The notes under the pieces were generated by a model. It made no database searches. It saw only the letters and a program-made list of their open reading frames with translations, and was not told the DNA's origin. From positions 1,240,001 through 1,304,000 of the forward strand of contig NZ_JAJMLW010000001.1 in NCBI RefSeq assembly GCF_022669055.1: a stretch of 64,000 nucleotides of DNA. The letters are read 5' to 3'. The DNA comes from Adlercreutzia faecimuris. GTDB taxonomy: Bacteria > Actinomycetota > Coriobacteriia > Coriobacteriales > Eggerthellaceae. The position numbers and the translations under genes were made by a program. Below, piece after piece: positions 1 to 7,480 of the stretch; position 1 is the stretch's first letter, and each line of letters starts with the position of its first letter.

Positions 1-1372
1 GGTCCTCGCCGCGCAGGAGCACGCGCCCGCGCGTGGGGCGGGACAGGCCGTTCATCTGCTGGATGAGCGTGCTCTTTCCGCTGCCGGTGTGCCCCGCGAT
101 GCCGAGGAGCTCGCCCTCGCGCACCTCCAGGCTCACGTCGCGCAGGGCCCACACGGCCTCCGGGTCGGTGCCCCATGCGGCCCGCTCGGCCTCGGGCGCG
201 CGCCTGCCCCCGCGCCGCCGCCGGCGCTCCTTGCGCTCGGGGTCGCCGTAGGAGTACCACACGCCCTCGAACGAGAGGAGGGGCGCGCCCGCGCCGGCCG
301 TGCCGCCGCGGGGAGCGTCCCCGTCCGCGCCGGCCGCCCAGGCGCCCGCGCCCCGCGCCGCCGCGCCGCCGCCCCCGCCGGCGGGCGCCAGCGCCGCCAG
401 CTCGCGTTCCAGGTCCGCGTCGTCCACGCAGGGGGCGATGGGCGCGCCGTGCTCGCGCAGGGCCAGCGAGAGGCTCGCCGCGAAGGGCACGTCCAGGTTG
501 AGGGCGCGCAGCTCGGCGGCGCGGGTGAGCACCTCGCCCGGCGCGCCGTCCATCGCCACGCGCCCCGCGTCGAGCACCACCACGCGCTCGGCCAGGGCGG
601 CCTCCTCCATGTAGTGGGTGATCATGATGATGGTCATGCCCGCCTCGTGCAGCTCGCGGCACACGCGCATGAGCCCGGCGCGCCCGCGGGGGTCGAGCAT
701 GGCGCTCGCCTCGTCCAGGATGAGGACGGCCGGGTCCATGGCCAGCACGCCGGCGATGGCCACGCGCTGCTTCTGGCCGCCGGAGAGCGCCGCCGTCTCG
801 TGGCGCTGGAAGCCCTGGAGCCCCACCTCGCCGAGCGCGTCGGCCACGCGCCGCGCCAGCTCGGGCGCGGGCACGCCCAGGTTCTCCGGGCCGAAGGCCA
901 CGTCGTTCTCGACGAGGGAGGCCACCAGCTGGTCGTCGGGGTTCTGGAACACGAGCCCCGCGTTGGAGCGGATGAAGTAGGTGGCGTCGGCGTCGCGGGT
1001 GTCGCGCCCGAAGGTGAGCACGCGCCCGGCGTCGGGCGTGAGCAGCGCGTTCACGCACTGGGCCAGCGTCGACTTGCCCGACCCGTTGCCGCCGAGCAGG
1101 CACAGGAACTGCCCTTGGCCCACGCGCAGCCCCAGGTCGCGGAAGACCCAGGCGGCCCCGTCGTAGGTGAACGACGCGTCCTCGAAGACGACGAAGTCGC
1201 CGCCCGCGGCCCCCGCCGCGCCGTCCGGCGCGCTCGCCCCCGCCCCTGCGTCCGCCCGGGGCGACCCGCCCGGGGCAACGGGCCCGCCCGCCGCGCCGTC
1301 CGGCGCCCCCGCATTCGCCCGGGGCGCCCCGTCCGCCGCGGCCATGCCGGCCCCCTTCTCCTCGTCAGCCAT
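1..1372 (-). CDS. ECF transporter, fused double ATPase (EcfA1-EcfA2 type), partial
   Basis: Energy-coupling-factor ATPase that would drive vitamin uptake through RibU. The frame opens at the ATG at 1372 and is still open at base 1, so the C-terminus lies outside the window. Two ABC domains are visible in one frame. Domain 1 has Walker A GGNGSGKST (Lys100), signature LSGGQKQR (about residue 196) and a Walker B reading LILDEASAMLDP. Domain 2 has Walker A GHTGSGKST (Lys433). An Ala/Gly/Pro-rich linker (about residues 320-370) joins them, and the first 50 residues are also low complexity. The start codon directly follows the ribU stop codon (TAGATG), so the two are co-transcribed. EcfA1 and EcfA2 are usually separate proteins, which makes this a fusion. 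EcfT is not in the window. Confidence 0.9.
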   Translation of the reverse strand, partial: MADEEKGAGMAAADGAPRANAGAPDGAAGGPVAPGGSPRADAGAGASAPDGAAGAAGGDFVVFEDASFTYDGAAWVFRDLGLRVGQGQFLCLLGGNGSGKSTLAQCVNALLTPDAGRVLTFGRDTRDADATYFIRSNAGLVFQNPDDQLVASLVENDVAFGPENLGVPAPELARRVADALGEVGLQGFQRHETAALSGGQKQRVAIAGVLAMDPAVLILDEASAMLDPRGRAGLMRVCRELHEAGMTIIMITHYMEEAALAERVVVLDAGRVAMDGAPGEVLTRAAELRALNLDVPFAASLSLALREHGAPIAPCVDDADLERELAALAPAGGGGGAAARGAGAWAAGADGDAPRGGTAGAGAPLLSFEGVWYSYGDPERKERRRRRGGRRAPEAERAAWGTDPEAVWALRDVSLEVREGELLGIAGHTGSGKSTLIQQMNGLSRPTRGRVLLRGED

Positions 1373-2053
1373 CTAGCGTCCCTTCACCTGGTCTTTCCTC
1401 GGGGTGATGAGGTTGGACACCGACTTGTACACCACCAGCGTCAGGACGGCGTTGATGACGCCCTTCGCAAGGTTGAACGGGATGAGCACCGGCACGATGA
1501 GGGCCACCACCGCGTCGAGGGGCACGCCCAGCCAGCTGGGGGTGAGCAGCAGGTTGCCCACGACGGCCATGGCCACCACGCCGACGACACCGAGGGCCAG
1601 GCCCGCCAGCGCGCCGCGGAAGGTGCGCACGCGCCCGTAGACGAGCGCGGCCGGCGCCACGAAGCCGACGACCACGAGGATGTTCATGAGCGCGCCGGTG
1701 AAGTCGGCCATGAGGATGCCGTGGATGACGGCGCCCACGACGCCCACGGCCAGGCCGCCGGCCGGCCCGTAGGCGAAGCCGCACACCATGGCCGGCATGG
1801 CCGAGGCGTCGTACTTGAGCCAGGTGACGCCCGGCAGCAGGGGGAACTCGATGAAGGACAGCAGTACGCCGATGGCGCACAGAAGCGCCATGGTCACGAG
1901 CTGGCGGGTGGACCAGGCGTTGGTGTTGGCCAGCGCGGCCTGGGCCGTGGGCTGGCGGGGCGAGGGGGCCGCGGGCTGCTTGGGCGCGCGCCCGGCCGCG
2001 GCCGGGGCGGGCTCGTCGTAGACGCGGGGCTGCTTGGCGATCTTCTCTTCCAT
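1373..2053 (-). CDS. ribU: ECF transporter S component, riboflavin-specific (RibU)
   Basis: Membrane substrate-binding subunit of an ECF transporter, 226 aa. A roughly 45-residue hydrophilic Pro/Ala-rich N-tail precedes about six hydrophobic segments, beginning at LVTMALLCAIGVLLSF and ending at VINAVLTLVVYKSV. The ATG at 2053 was chosen because AGGAAG lies ten bases upstream; the longer open frame runs back into riboswitch RNA. Riboflavin specificity is inferred from the FMN riboswitch that heads the transcript and from general similarity to RibU. It is followed without a gap by the fused ECF ATPase. Confidence 0.88.
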   Translation of the reverse strand: MEEKIAKQPRVYDEPAPAAAGRAPKQPAAPSPRQPTAQAALANTNAWSTRQLVTMALLCAIGVLLSFIEFPLLPGVTWLKYDASAMPAMVCGFAYGPAGGLAVGVVGAVIHGILMADFTGALMNILVVVGFVAPAALVYGRVRTFRGALAGLALGVVGVVAMAVVGNLLLTPSWLGVPLDAVVALIVPVLIPFNLAKGVINAVLTLVVYKSVSNLITPRKDQVKGR

Positions 2054-2117
2054 GGTGACCACTCTTCCTGCGGGACGTCCGGTCGGTGGGTCTGCCCCTC
2101 CGTCCCGTGAGAAAGGG

Positions 2118-2153
2118 ACAGGCCCGCGTGAATTCCAATTCACACAGGCCTGT
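2118..2153 (-). terminator. Hairpin between FMN riboswitch and ribU, probable expression platform
   Basis: Near-perfect inverted repeat: ACAGGCC/GGCCTGT outer arms and GTGAATT/AATTCAC inner arms around a two-base loop, with three-base mismatches between them. On the minus-strand transcript it lies between the aptamer and the ribU ribosome site and is followed by CCCTTTCTC, a weak U-tract. It is probably the terminator or anti-terminator through which FMN acts. Confidence 0.6.
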
Positions 2154-2235
2154 GACGATGCGGATGCGGCCGGCTCGCCCGCCCCACGGCGCCCCGGCGG
2201 GCGCGCGGCGGCGATGCCGTCCCCTCGCGTAGTCT

Positions 2236-2415
2236 GCCTCTTCCATCCGGACTGTGACCGTTGGTCCCGGGATCTCACCGGGTCAGCCGGGCGGCGCGCC
2301 GCGGAGGCGCCGCCGTCCCAGGTCGCGGACTCGCATTCCCCCGCGTGCCGGCCGAGCCGCCGCGCGAGGTCCTGATTACCGCCAGTGGGGAGTTCCACCC
2401 CGCCCTGAAACAGAA
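2236..2415 (-). promoter_or_regulatory. FMN riboswitch (RFN element)
   Basis: On the minus strand the conserved RFN landmarks occur in order. TTCAGGGCGGGGTGGAACTC is followed by CCCACTGGCGGTAAT, then GAGTCCGCGA, then CCCGGTGAGATCCCGGGACC, and finally CAACGGTCACAGTCCGGATG before AAGAGG. These are the aptamer core segments known from rib operons and ribU leaders. FMN binding would switch off ribU and the ECF ATPase. Confidence 0.95.
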
Positions 2416-2568
2416 TTCAACGGGGAAAATGGTAGCGCGCCCGGGGCCCGGGCGCAAGGGGCCGCGCGGGCACGGGTGCGTGCCGCTTCTGTAACGCTTC
2501 GCCCCGCGGCCGCGCCGAGGGGGTACCCTAGCCGCGACGAGATAAACCGAGGTGACCGGACGGACGCC

Positions 2569-3990
2569 ATGATAGAGACACTTCAAGCCATCGACGCCTT
2601 CGTGTGGGGGCCGCCCATGATAGCGCTGCTCTTGGGCACGCACGTCTTCCTCACCTTCCGCACGGGGTTCATCCAGCGCAAGCTCCCCGAGGCCATCCGC
2701 ATGTCCTTCCGCAAGGACCCGGAGGGGCGCGGCGACATATCCAACTTCGGGGCCCTGGCCACGGCGCTCGCGGCCACCATCGGCACCGGGTCCATCGTGG
2801 GCGTGGCCACCGCCATCCTGGCGGGCGGGCCCGGCGCGGTGTTCTGGATGTGGGTCACCGGCATCTTCGGCATGGCCACCAAGTACGTCGAGGTGTTCGC
2901 GTCCATCCGCTACCGCGTGCGCGACCACAACGGCAACATGCTCGGCGGCGCCATGTACGTGTGGGAGCGCGCCTTCAAGCGCCCGGACGGCACCGTGCCG
3001 TGGTGGGCGCGGCTGGGGGCGGGCGCCTTCGCGGCCTTCGCCGTGGTGGCCACCATCGGCACCGGCTCGGCCGTGCAGGCCTCGGCCATGACCGGCATCA
3101 TCACCGCGGCCCTGCCCGTGCCCGCTTGGGCCGTCGGGATCGTCATCGTGGGGCTGGTGGCGGCCGTCATCTTCGGCGGCGTGCACGCCATATCGAGCGT
3201 GTGCGAGAAGCTGGTGCCCGTCATGGCCGTGGCCTACGCGGGCGGCTGCGTCGTCATCCTGGCGCTCAACGGGGCGGTGCTCGGCGACGCGCTCGCGCTC
3301 ATCCTGGAATGCGCCTTCACGGCCAAGGCGGCCTTCGGCGGCGCCGTGGGGTCGGGTATCGTCATGGCGCTGCAGTTCGGCTGCGCCCGCGGCCTGTTCT
3401 CCAACGAGTCGGGCCTGGGCTCGGCCCCCATCGTGGCCGCGGCGGCGCGCACCCGCAACCCCGCCGAGCAGGCGCTCGTGGCCATGACGGGCACCTTCTG
3501 GTCCACCGTCGTCATCTGCGCGCTCACCGGCGTGGTGCTCGTGTCCACGATGATCACCTACCCCGACATCCAGGCCGAGATCCTGGACAACCCCACCTTC
3601 TACACCGGTGCGGTGCTGGCCTCGGCGGCCTTCGCGAAGATCCCCTACGTGGGTACGCCGGTGCTGGTCATCGGCATGGTGGCGTTCTCCTACTCCACCA
3701 TCCTGGGCTGGTCCTACTACGGCAACCGCTGCGTGACCTACCTCCTCGGCCGCCGCGCCATCATGCCCTACCAGGTGCTCTACGTGGCCGTGGCGTTCCT
3801 CGGCGCCATCGGGGTGGGGGACGTGGTGTGGACGGTGTCCGACATCGGCAACGCGCTCATGGCGCTGCCCAACATCATCGCCATCCTGCTGCTGTCGGGC
3901 CTCATCGCGCGCGAGACGCGCCACTACGTCTACGAGGGGCACCTCGACGAGGTGTGCGAGCGGCCCATCCCCGTGCTCGAGGGGAAGTAG
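2569..3990 (+). CDS. Sodium:alanine/glycine symporter (AGCS family), copy 1
   Basis: Inner-membrane sodium-coupled amino-acid symporter, 473 aa, full length for the AGCS family. Family blocks include ATIGTGSIVGVATAILAGGP, GAVFWMWVTGIFGMATKY and FSNESGLGSAPIV, and there are about ten to eleven membrane segments. The ATG at 2569 has GAGGTGA 13 bases upstream. It is divergent from ribU and is followed by a second AGCS gene of the same length (both end RETRHYV.EG.LDEV..PIP.LE.K), a tandem duplication. The likely substrate is alanine, glycine or a related small amino acid; specificity cannot be read from the sequence. Confidence 0.93.
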   Translation: MIETLQAIDAFVWGPPMIALLLGTHVFLTFRTGFIQRKLPEAIRMSFRKDPEGRGDISNFGALATALAATIGTGSIVGVATAILAGGPGAVFWMWVTGIFGMATKYVEVFASIRYRVRDHNGNMLGGAMYVWERAFKRPDGTVPWWARLGAGAFAAFAVVATIGTGSAVQASAMTGIITAALPVPAWAVGIVIVGLVAAVIFGGVHAISSVCEKLVPVMAVAYAGGCVVILALNGAVLGDALALILECAFTAKAAFGGAVGSGIVMALQFGCARGLFSNESGLGSAPIVAAAARTRNPAEQALVAMTGTFWSTVVICALTGVVLVSTMITYPDIQAEILDNPTFYTGAVLASAAFAKIPYVGTPVLVIGMVAFSYSTILGWSYYGNRCVTYLLGRRAIMPYQVLYVAVAFLGAIGVGDVVWTVSDIGNALMALPNIIAILLLSGLIARETRHYVYEGHLDEVCERPIPVLEGK

Positions 3991-4126
3991 CGCGCCCCAT
4001 CTGGGGCGATGGCGCGCCGGCCGCCTTCCCGCGCGTGCCCGTGCGTCCGCGCGCCCCGATGGGCGCGACTGGCGCCGCTCGCCTGATAATTCCGCGGTTG
4101 TTGGCGGGATGCCCCACGGCGTCTGC

Positions 4127-4132
4127 CTATAA
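4127..4132 (+). promoter_or_regulatory. Candidate -10 element for the second AGCS gene
   Basis: A perfect TATAAT lies about 170 bases before the start codon. No convincing -35 hexamer sits at the usual spacing. It would produce a long leader carrying the structured RNA described next. Confidence 0.45.
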
Positions 4133-4166
4133 TCGGCTCACTTTCGCAGAGTAAAGCGGCGCTGGT

Positions 4167-4250
4167 GAAAAGGCTTCGGCGGGGGTTCTCACCCCGGTCG
4201 CCCGCCGGCAGGGGAGGGCCGCTCCGCCCTCGCCCCGCCGAAACCCTTTC
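4167..4250 (+). promoter_or_regulatory. Structured 5' leader before second AGCS gene, unassigned RNA fold
   Basis: The 18 bases at 4167-4184 (GAAAAGGCTTCGGCGGGG) pair with 4233-4250 at 16 of 18 positions, giving a long closing stem. Inside are smaller hairpins, including GAGGGC-CGCTCC-GCCCTC. The leader lies between the TATAAT at 4127 and the start codon at 4302. I do not recognise a known riboswitch; the GGAGAG and CCGAAGGGGCAA landmarks of glycine riboswitches are absent. The rest of the 311-base gap 3991-4301 shows nothing else. Confidence 0.45.
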
Positions 4251-4301
4251 GACACGCCTCCCTTCGCGAAGCGATCCGTACCGCGAGAAAGAGAGACGAC
4301 G

Positions 4302-5723
4302 ATGGACGTTATCATCAACGCCATCAACAGCATCGATGCCTTCGTGTGGGGGCCGCCGATGATCATCATGCTGTTGGGATCCCACCTGTTCCTGACCTTC
4401 CGCACGCGCTTCATCCAGCGCAAGATCCCCACCGCCATCAAGCTGTCGGTGACCAAGGATCCCGACGCCCCCGGCGACATCAGCCAGTTCGGCGCGCTCA
4501 CCACGGCGCTGTCGGCCACCATCGGCACCGGCAACATCGTGGGCGTGGGCACGGCCATCCTGGCCGGCGGCCCGGGCGCGGTGCTGTGGATGTGGCTGAC
4601 CGGCGTGTTCGGCATCGCCACCAAGTACGCCGAGACCTACGCGGCCGTGAAGTACCGCGTCGAGGACCACAACGGCAACATGCTCGGCGGCGCGATGTAC
4701 GCGTGGCGCCGCGCCTTCAAGGGCAAGGACGGCAAGACCCCCTGGTGGGCCATGCTCGGCGCCGGGGCGTTCGCCCTGTTCGCGGCCATCGCCTCGTTCG
4801 GCATCGGCTCGGCCGTGCAGTCCTCGGCCATGACCGGCATCATCACCTCCAACCTGCCCGGCGTGCCCGCCTGGGGCATCGGGCTGGCCATCGTCATCAT
4901 GGTGTCGCTCGTCATCTTCGGCGGCATCCAGTTCATCTCGAAGGTGTGCGAGAAGCTCGTGCCCTTCATGGCCATCGCCTACGCCTGGGGCTGCATCATG
5001 ATCATCGGCATGAACTGGGAGTACGTCTGGCCGGCCATCTGCCTGATCTTCGAGTGCGCCTTCACCCCCAAGGCCGCCTTCGGCGGCGCCGTGGGCTCGG
5101 GCCTCATGCTGGCGCTGCAGTTCGGCTGCGCCCGCGGCCTGTTCTCCAACGAGTCCGGCCTCGGCTCGGCGCCCATCGTGGCGTCGGCCGCCTCGACGCG
5201 CAACCCGGCCCGCCAGGCCCTCGTGTCGATGACCGGCACGTTCTGGGACACGGTAGTGATCTGCGCGCTCACCGGCATCGTGCTGGTGTCCACGATGCTC
5301 GCCAACCCCGAGATCATGGAGCAGGGCCTCATCACCGCCGGCGCCGACCTGACGAGCGCGGCCTTCGCGTCCATCCCCTACATCGGCACGCCCATCCTGG
5401 TGTTCGGCATGATTCTGTTCGCCTACACCACCATCCTGGGTTGGTCCTATTACGGCAACCGCTGCGTGACCTACCTGTTCGGCAAGCACGCCATCCGCCC
5501 CTACCAGGTGATCTACGTGCTGGTGGCGTTCCTGGGCGCCATCGGCATCGGCGATGTGGTGTGGACGGTGTCCGACATCACCAACGCGCTCATGGCCGTG
5601 CCCAACATCATCGTGGTGCTGCTGCTGTCGGGCATGATCGCCCGCGAGACGCGCCACTACGTGTGGGAGGGCAACCTCGACGAGGTGGACGAGACGCCCA
5701 TCCCGCAGCTCGAGAGCAAGTAG
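4302..5723 (+). CDS. Sodium:alanine/glycine symporter (AGCS family), copy 2
   Basis: Second member of the tandem AGCS pair, 473 aa. It shares blocks ATIGTGNIVGVGTAILAGGP and FSNESGLGSAPIVASAAS with copy 1. Differences concentrate between membrane segments and in the MGMNWEYVWPAICLIFE region, so substrate or regulation may have diverged. The ATG at 4302 follows GAAAGAGAGACGACG, a modest ribosome site. It has its own long leader upstream and a strong intrinsic terminator downstream, so it is probably a separate transcription unit from copy 1. Confidence 0.93.
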   Translation: MDVIINAINSIDAFVWGPPMIIMLLGSHLFLTFRTRFIQRKIPTAIKLSVTKDPDAPGDISQFGALTTALSATIGTGNIVGVGTAILAGGPGAVLWMWLTGVFGIATKYAETYAAVKYRVEDHNGNMLGGAMYAWRRAFKGKDGKTPWWAMLGAGAFALFAAIASFGIGSAVQSSAMTGIITSNLPGVPAWGIGLAIVIMVSLVIFGGIQFISKVCEKLVPFMAIAYAWGCIMIIGMNWEYVWPAICLIFECAFTPKAAFGGAVGSGLMLALQFGCARGLFSNESGLGSAPIVASAASTRNPARQALVSMTGTFWDTVVICALTGIVLVSTMLANPEIMEQGLITAGADLTSAAFASIPYIGTPILVFGMILFAYTTILGWSYYGNRCVTYLFGKHAIRPYQVIYVLVAFLGAIGIGDVVWTVSDITNALMAVPNIIVVLLLSGMIARETRHYVWEGNLDEVDETPIPQLESK

Positions 5724-5766
5724 CGCCCGCGCGGCCGGCGAGGCCCGGCGCGCAGAGGAGAGCGAG

Positions 5767-5795
5767 GCGGCCCCGGGCAACCGGGGCCGCTTTTC
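5767..5795 (+). terminator. Intrinsic terminator after AGCS copy 2
   Basis: GCGGCCCCGG and CCGGGGCCGC form a perfect 10-bp stem around a GCAA tetraloop, followed by TTTT. Confidence 0.9.
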
Positions 5796-5839
5796 GTGTG
5801 GGGCCCGCGCGGCCGGCCGGGGCGGCCGCGGGGCGATGC

Positions 5840-5845
5840 TAGAAT
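5840..5845 (+). promoter_or_regulatory. Candidate -10 element for the small hydrophobic peptide
   Basis: TAGAAT lies 72 bases before the peptide start codon and just after the AGCS terminator. No clear -35 is seen in the very GC-rich upstream sequence. Confidence 0.3.
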
Positions 5846-5888
5846 GGCCAGACGGTCAGTGGGCGATAAGTCCTGGGCGCCGGGCGGC

Positions 5889-5910
5889 ACCTTGCTCTTC
5901 GGAGGGAGGT
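5889..5910 (+). promoter_or_regulatory. Hairpin masking the ribosome binding site of the small peptide
   Basis: CTC-TTCG-GAG forms a stable UUCG tetraloop hairpin, extended by ACCT (5889-5892) pairing with AGGT (5907-5910) of the strong GGGAGGTGAT ribosome site. The site would therefore be partly closed in the mRNA. Such sequestration is typical of type I toxin messages. Confidence 0.45.
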
Positions 5911-5917
5911 GATTCGC

Positions 5918-6031
5918 TTGGATGTTATCGTGCTCGTGTTGCGACTGGCGGCTGCGGTCGTCGGGCTGCTGCGGGAGGCGGTGGCGTTCGCCAAGACGCT
6001 TGGGAGGCCCCATAAGGAGAAGGACCGCTAG
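5918..6031 (+). CDS. Small hydrophobic peptide, candidate type I toxin (37 aa)
   Basis: A TTG start eight bases after a near-perfect GGGAGGTGA ribosome site opens a 37-residue frame. One hydrophobic helix (VIVLVLRLAAAVVGLL) is followed by an amphipathic stretch and a basic tail RPHKEKDR. Size, single membrane helix and charged tail resemble holin-like or Fst/TxpA-type toxins; I do not recognise the exact family. The stop codon lies inside a perfect 11-bp palindrome (6021-6049), and an opposing promoter at 6102-6130 could make an antisense RNA across the 3' end. It sits between two terminated units. The coding call rests on the ribosome site and peptide character. Confidence 0.5.
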   Translation: MDVIVLVLRLAAAVVGLLREAVAFAKTLGRPHKEKDR

Positions 6032-6049
6032 TTAGCCGCTAGCGGTCCT
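6021..6049. repeat. Perfect 11-bp palindrome at the 3' end of the small peptide gene
   Basis: AGGACCGCTAG and CTAGCGGTCCT flank a seven-base loop. The left arm encodes the last three codons and stop of the peptide. Neither strand shows a strong U-tract after it (CAAAAACC on plus, TCTCCTTATG on minus). It may be the shared 3' stem where toxin mRNA and antisense RNA meet. Confidence 0.6.
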
Positions 6050-6095
6050 CAAAAACCGACGGTGCCGCCTGCATCTCACCTCAGGCGCGTCCGCT
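6022..6095 (-). ncRNA. Putative antisense RNA to the small peptide mRNA
   Basis: A minus-strand transcript is inferred from the promoter at 6102-6130 and would run leftwards through the palindrome into the 3' end of the peptide gene. No open frame is evident. The 3' end is a guess; the arrangement matches 3'-overlapping type I antitoxins such as RatA and SR4. Confidence 0.35.
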
Positions 6096-6101
6096 GGCCC
6101 C

Positions 6102-6130
6102 ATCATAGCACACCGCGCCCGCGGGATAAA
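6102..6130 (-). promoter_or_regulatory. Minus-strand promoter opposing the small peptide gene
   Basis: On the minus strand TTTATC (-35), a 17-bp spacer and TATGAT (-10) are preceded by TGC, giving an extended -10. It points at the 3' end of the peptide gene and lies in the leader of the plus-strand flavoprotein gene. Confidence 0.45.
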
Positions 6131-6145
6131 CCATCAGGAGGCGCC

Positions 6146-7480
6146 ATGGGCACCAACGTCATAGCCGTCGTCGGCGGGGGAGCCGCCGGGCTGGCCGCGG
6201 CCGTCGCGGCCGCCGAGGCCGGCGCGCGGACGGCGCGCGCCGCGGGCGCCGCTGTGCCCCGCGTCGTCGTGTACGAGGCCGACGAGCGCGTGGGCCGCTC
6301 GATCCTGGCCACCGGCAACGGGCGCTGCAACTTCTCCAACGCCGACCCCGACCCGGCGCTCTACCGCAACGCCGCCCACGCGGCCGCGACGCTGGCGGCC
6401 TTCGAGGAACGCGCCCGCGCCGAGCGGGCGGCCGCCCTGGGCGCGGGCGCGGACGCGGCGTGGCCCGGGGCCGCGAACGGGGTGCAGGCGTTCTTCGCCG
6501 ACCGCGGCCTGGCCTGGCGCGAGGAGTCGGAGGGGCGGCTCTACCCGCTGCCGAACAAGGCGACGGCGGTGCTCGACGTGCTGCGCGCCGCGGCGGCCGC
6601 CGCCGGGGCCGAGGAGTGCTGCGGCACCGCCGTGACCGCCGTCGAGCCGGCGCGGCGCGCGGGCGGCCCGCTCACCCTGCGGATGGCCGACGGGCGCCTC
6701 GAGCGCGCCGACGCGGTCGTCGTGTCCGCGGGCGGCGCCGTGGCGCGCGCCCTCGTGCCCGACGCCGTGCCCCTCCGCGAGCCCGAGCCCACCCTCGGGC
6801 CGATCGCCACCGAGACGCGCCTCGTGCGCCAGCTCGACAACATCCGGGTGCGGGGCGCGCTTGCGCTCTGGCGCGGCGGCGCGCCTGCGGCCCGCGAGGC
6901 GGGCGAGGTGATGTTCCGCAAGTACGGCGTGTCCGGCATCGCGGCGTTCAACCTGTCGCGGATGGCCCGCCCGGGTGACGAGCTGGCCGTCGACTTCCTG
7001 CCGGCGGTGGGCGAGGACGCGGCGGCCGCCTTCCTGCGCGAGCGCGCCCGCGCCCTCGCGGCCACGCTCGGCGCGGCGCCGACCTGCGAGGACGCCCTGC
7101 GCGGGCTCGTGCTGGCGCCGGTGGCCCACGTGCTGCTCGAGGCGGCGGGGCTGCGGGGCGACCGGGTGCTCGACGGGCCCGCGGCCGACGCGCTCGCGCC
7201 CGTGCTCAAGGGCCTGCGCCTTAAGGTGGAGGGCCTGGGCGACGTGCGTCAGTGCCAGGTGCGCCGCGGCGGCGTGGAGGTGGGCGCCGTGGACGCGGCC
7301 ACGGGCGCGTGCCGCGCGGTGCCGGGGCTCTACGTGGCGGGCGAGGCGCTCGACGTGGACGCCCCCTGCGGCGGCTACAACCTGCACTGGGCCTGGGCGA
7401 GCGGCCTTCTGGCCGGCTGGAGCGCGGCGGACGCCGTGGTCGGCGCGCCCGCCCGCGGCGAGGAGAGGGGGCGGCGATGA
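6146..7480 (+). CDS. BaiN/HI0933-family FAD-dependent oxidoreductase
   Basis: Flavoprotein of 444 aa. The N-terminal dinucleotide fold VVGGGAAGLAAAVAAAEAG binds FAD. Family landmarks follow: GNGRCNFSN (about residue 55), EGRLYPLPNKA, and near the C-terminus GLYVAGEALDVDAPCGGYNLHWAWASG. Members include BaiN, implicated in reducing steroid or bile-acid double bonds, but most have no known substrate. The ATG at 6146 follows AGGAGG by four bases. The stop overlaps the next flavoprotein start (ATGA), so the two form an operon. An Ala-rich insert (about residues 84-106) separates the glycine motif region from the next block. Confidence 0.88.
   Translation: MGTNVIAVVGGGAAGLAAAVAAAEAGARTARAAGAAVPRVVVYEADERVGRSILATGNGRCNFSNADPDPALYRNAAHAAATLAAFEERARAERAAALGAGADAAWPGAANGVQAFFADRGLAWREESEGRLYPLPNKATAVLDVLRAAAAAAGAEECCGTAVTAVEPARRAGGPLTLRMADGRLERADAVVVSAGGAVARALVPDAVPLREPEPTLGPIATETRLVRQLDNIRVRGALALWRGGAPAAREAGEVMFRKYGVSGIAAFNLSRMARPGDELAVDFLPAVGEDAAAAFLRERARALAATLGAAPTCEDALRGLVLAPVAHVLLEAAGLRGDRVLDGPAADALAPVLKGLRLKVEGLGDVRQCQVRRGGVEVGAVDAATGACRAVPGLYVAGEALDVDAPCGGYNLHWAWASGLLAGWSAADAVVGAPARGEERGRR

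Noticed and set aside
89-2110. 673-residue plus-strand open frame covering the ECF region
   Set aside because: It is His/Arg/Gly-rich nonsense typical of antisense frames in GC-rich DNA, while the minus strand carries clear ABC and RibU motifs and an FMN riboswitch.
4133-4301. Glycine riboswitch
   Set aside because: The leader lacks the conserved GGAGAG and CCGAAGGGGCAA elements; only a generic long stem is visible.
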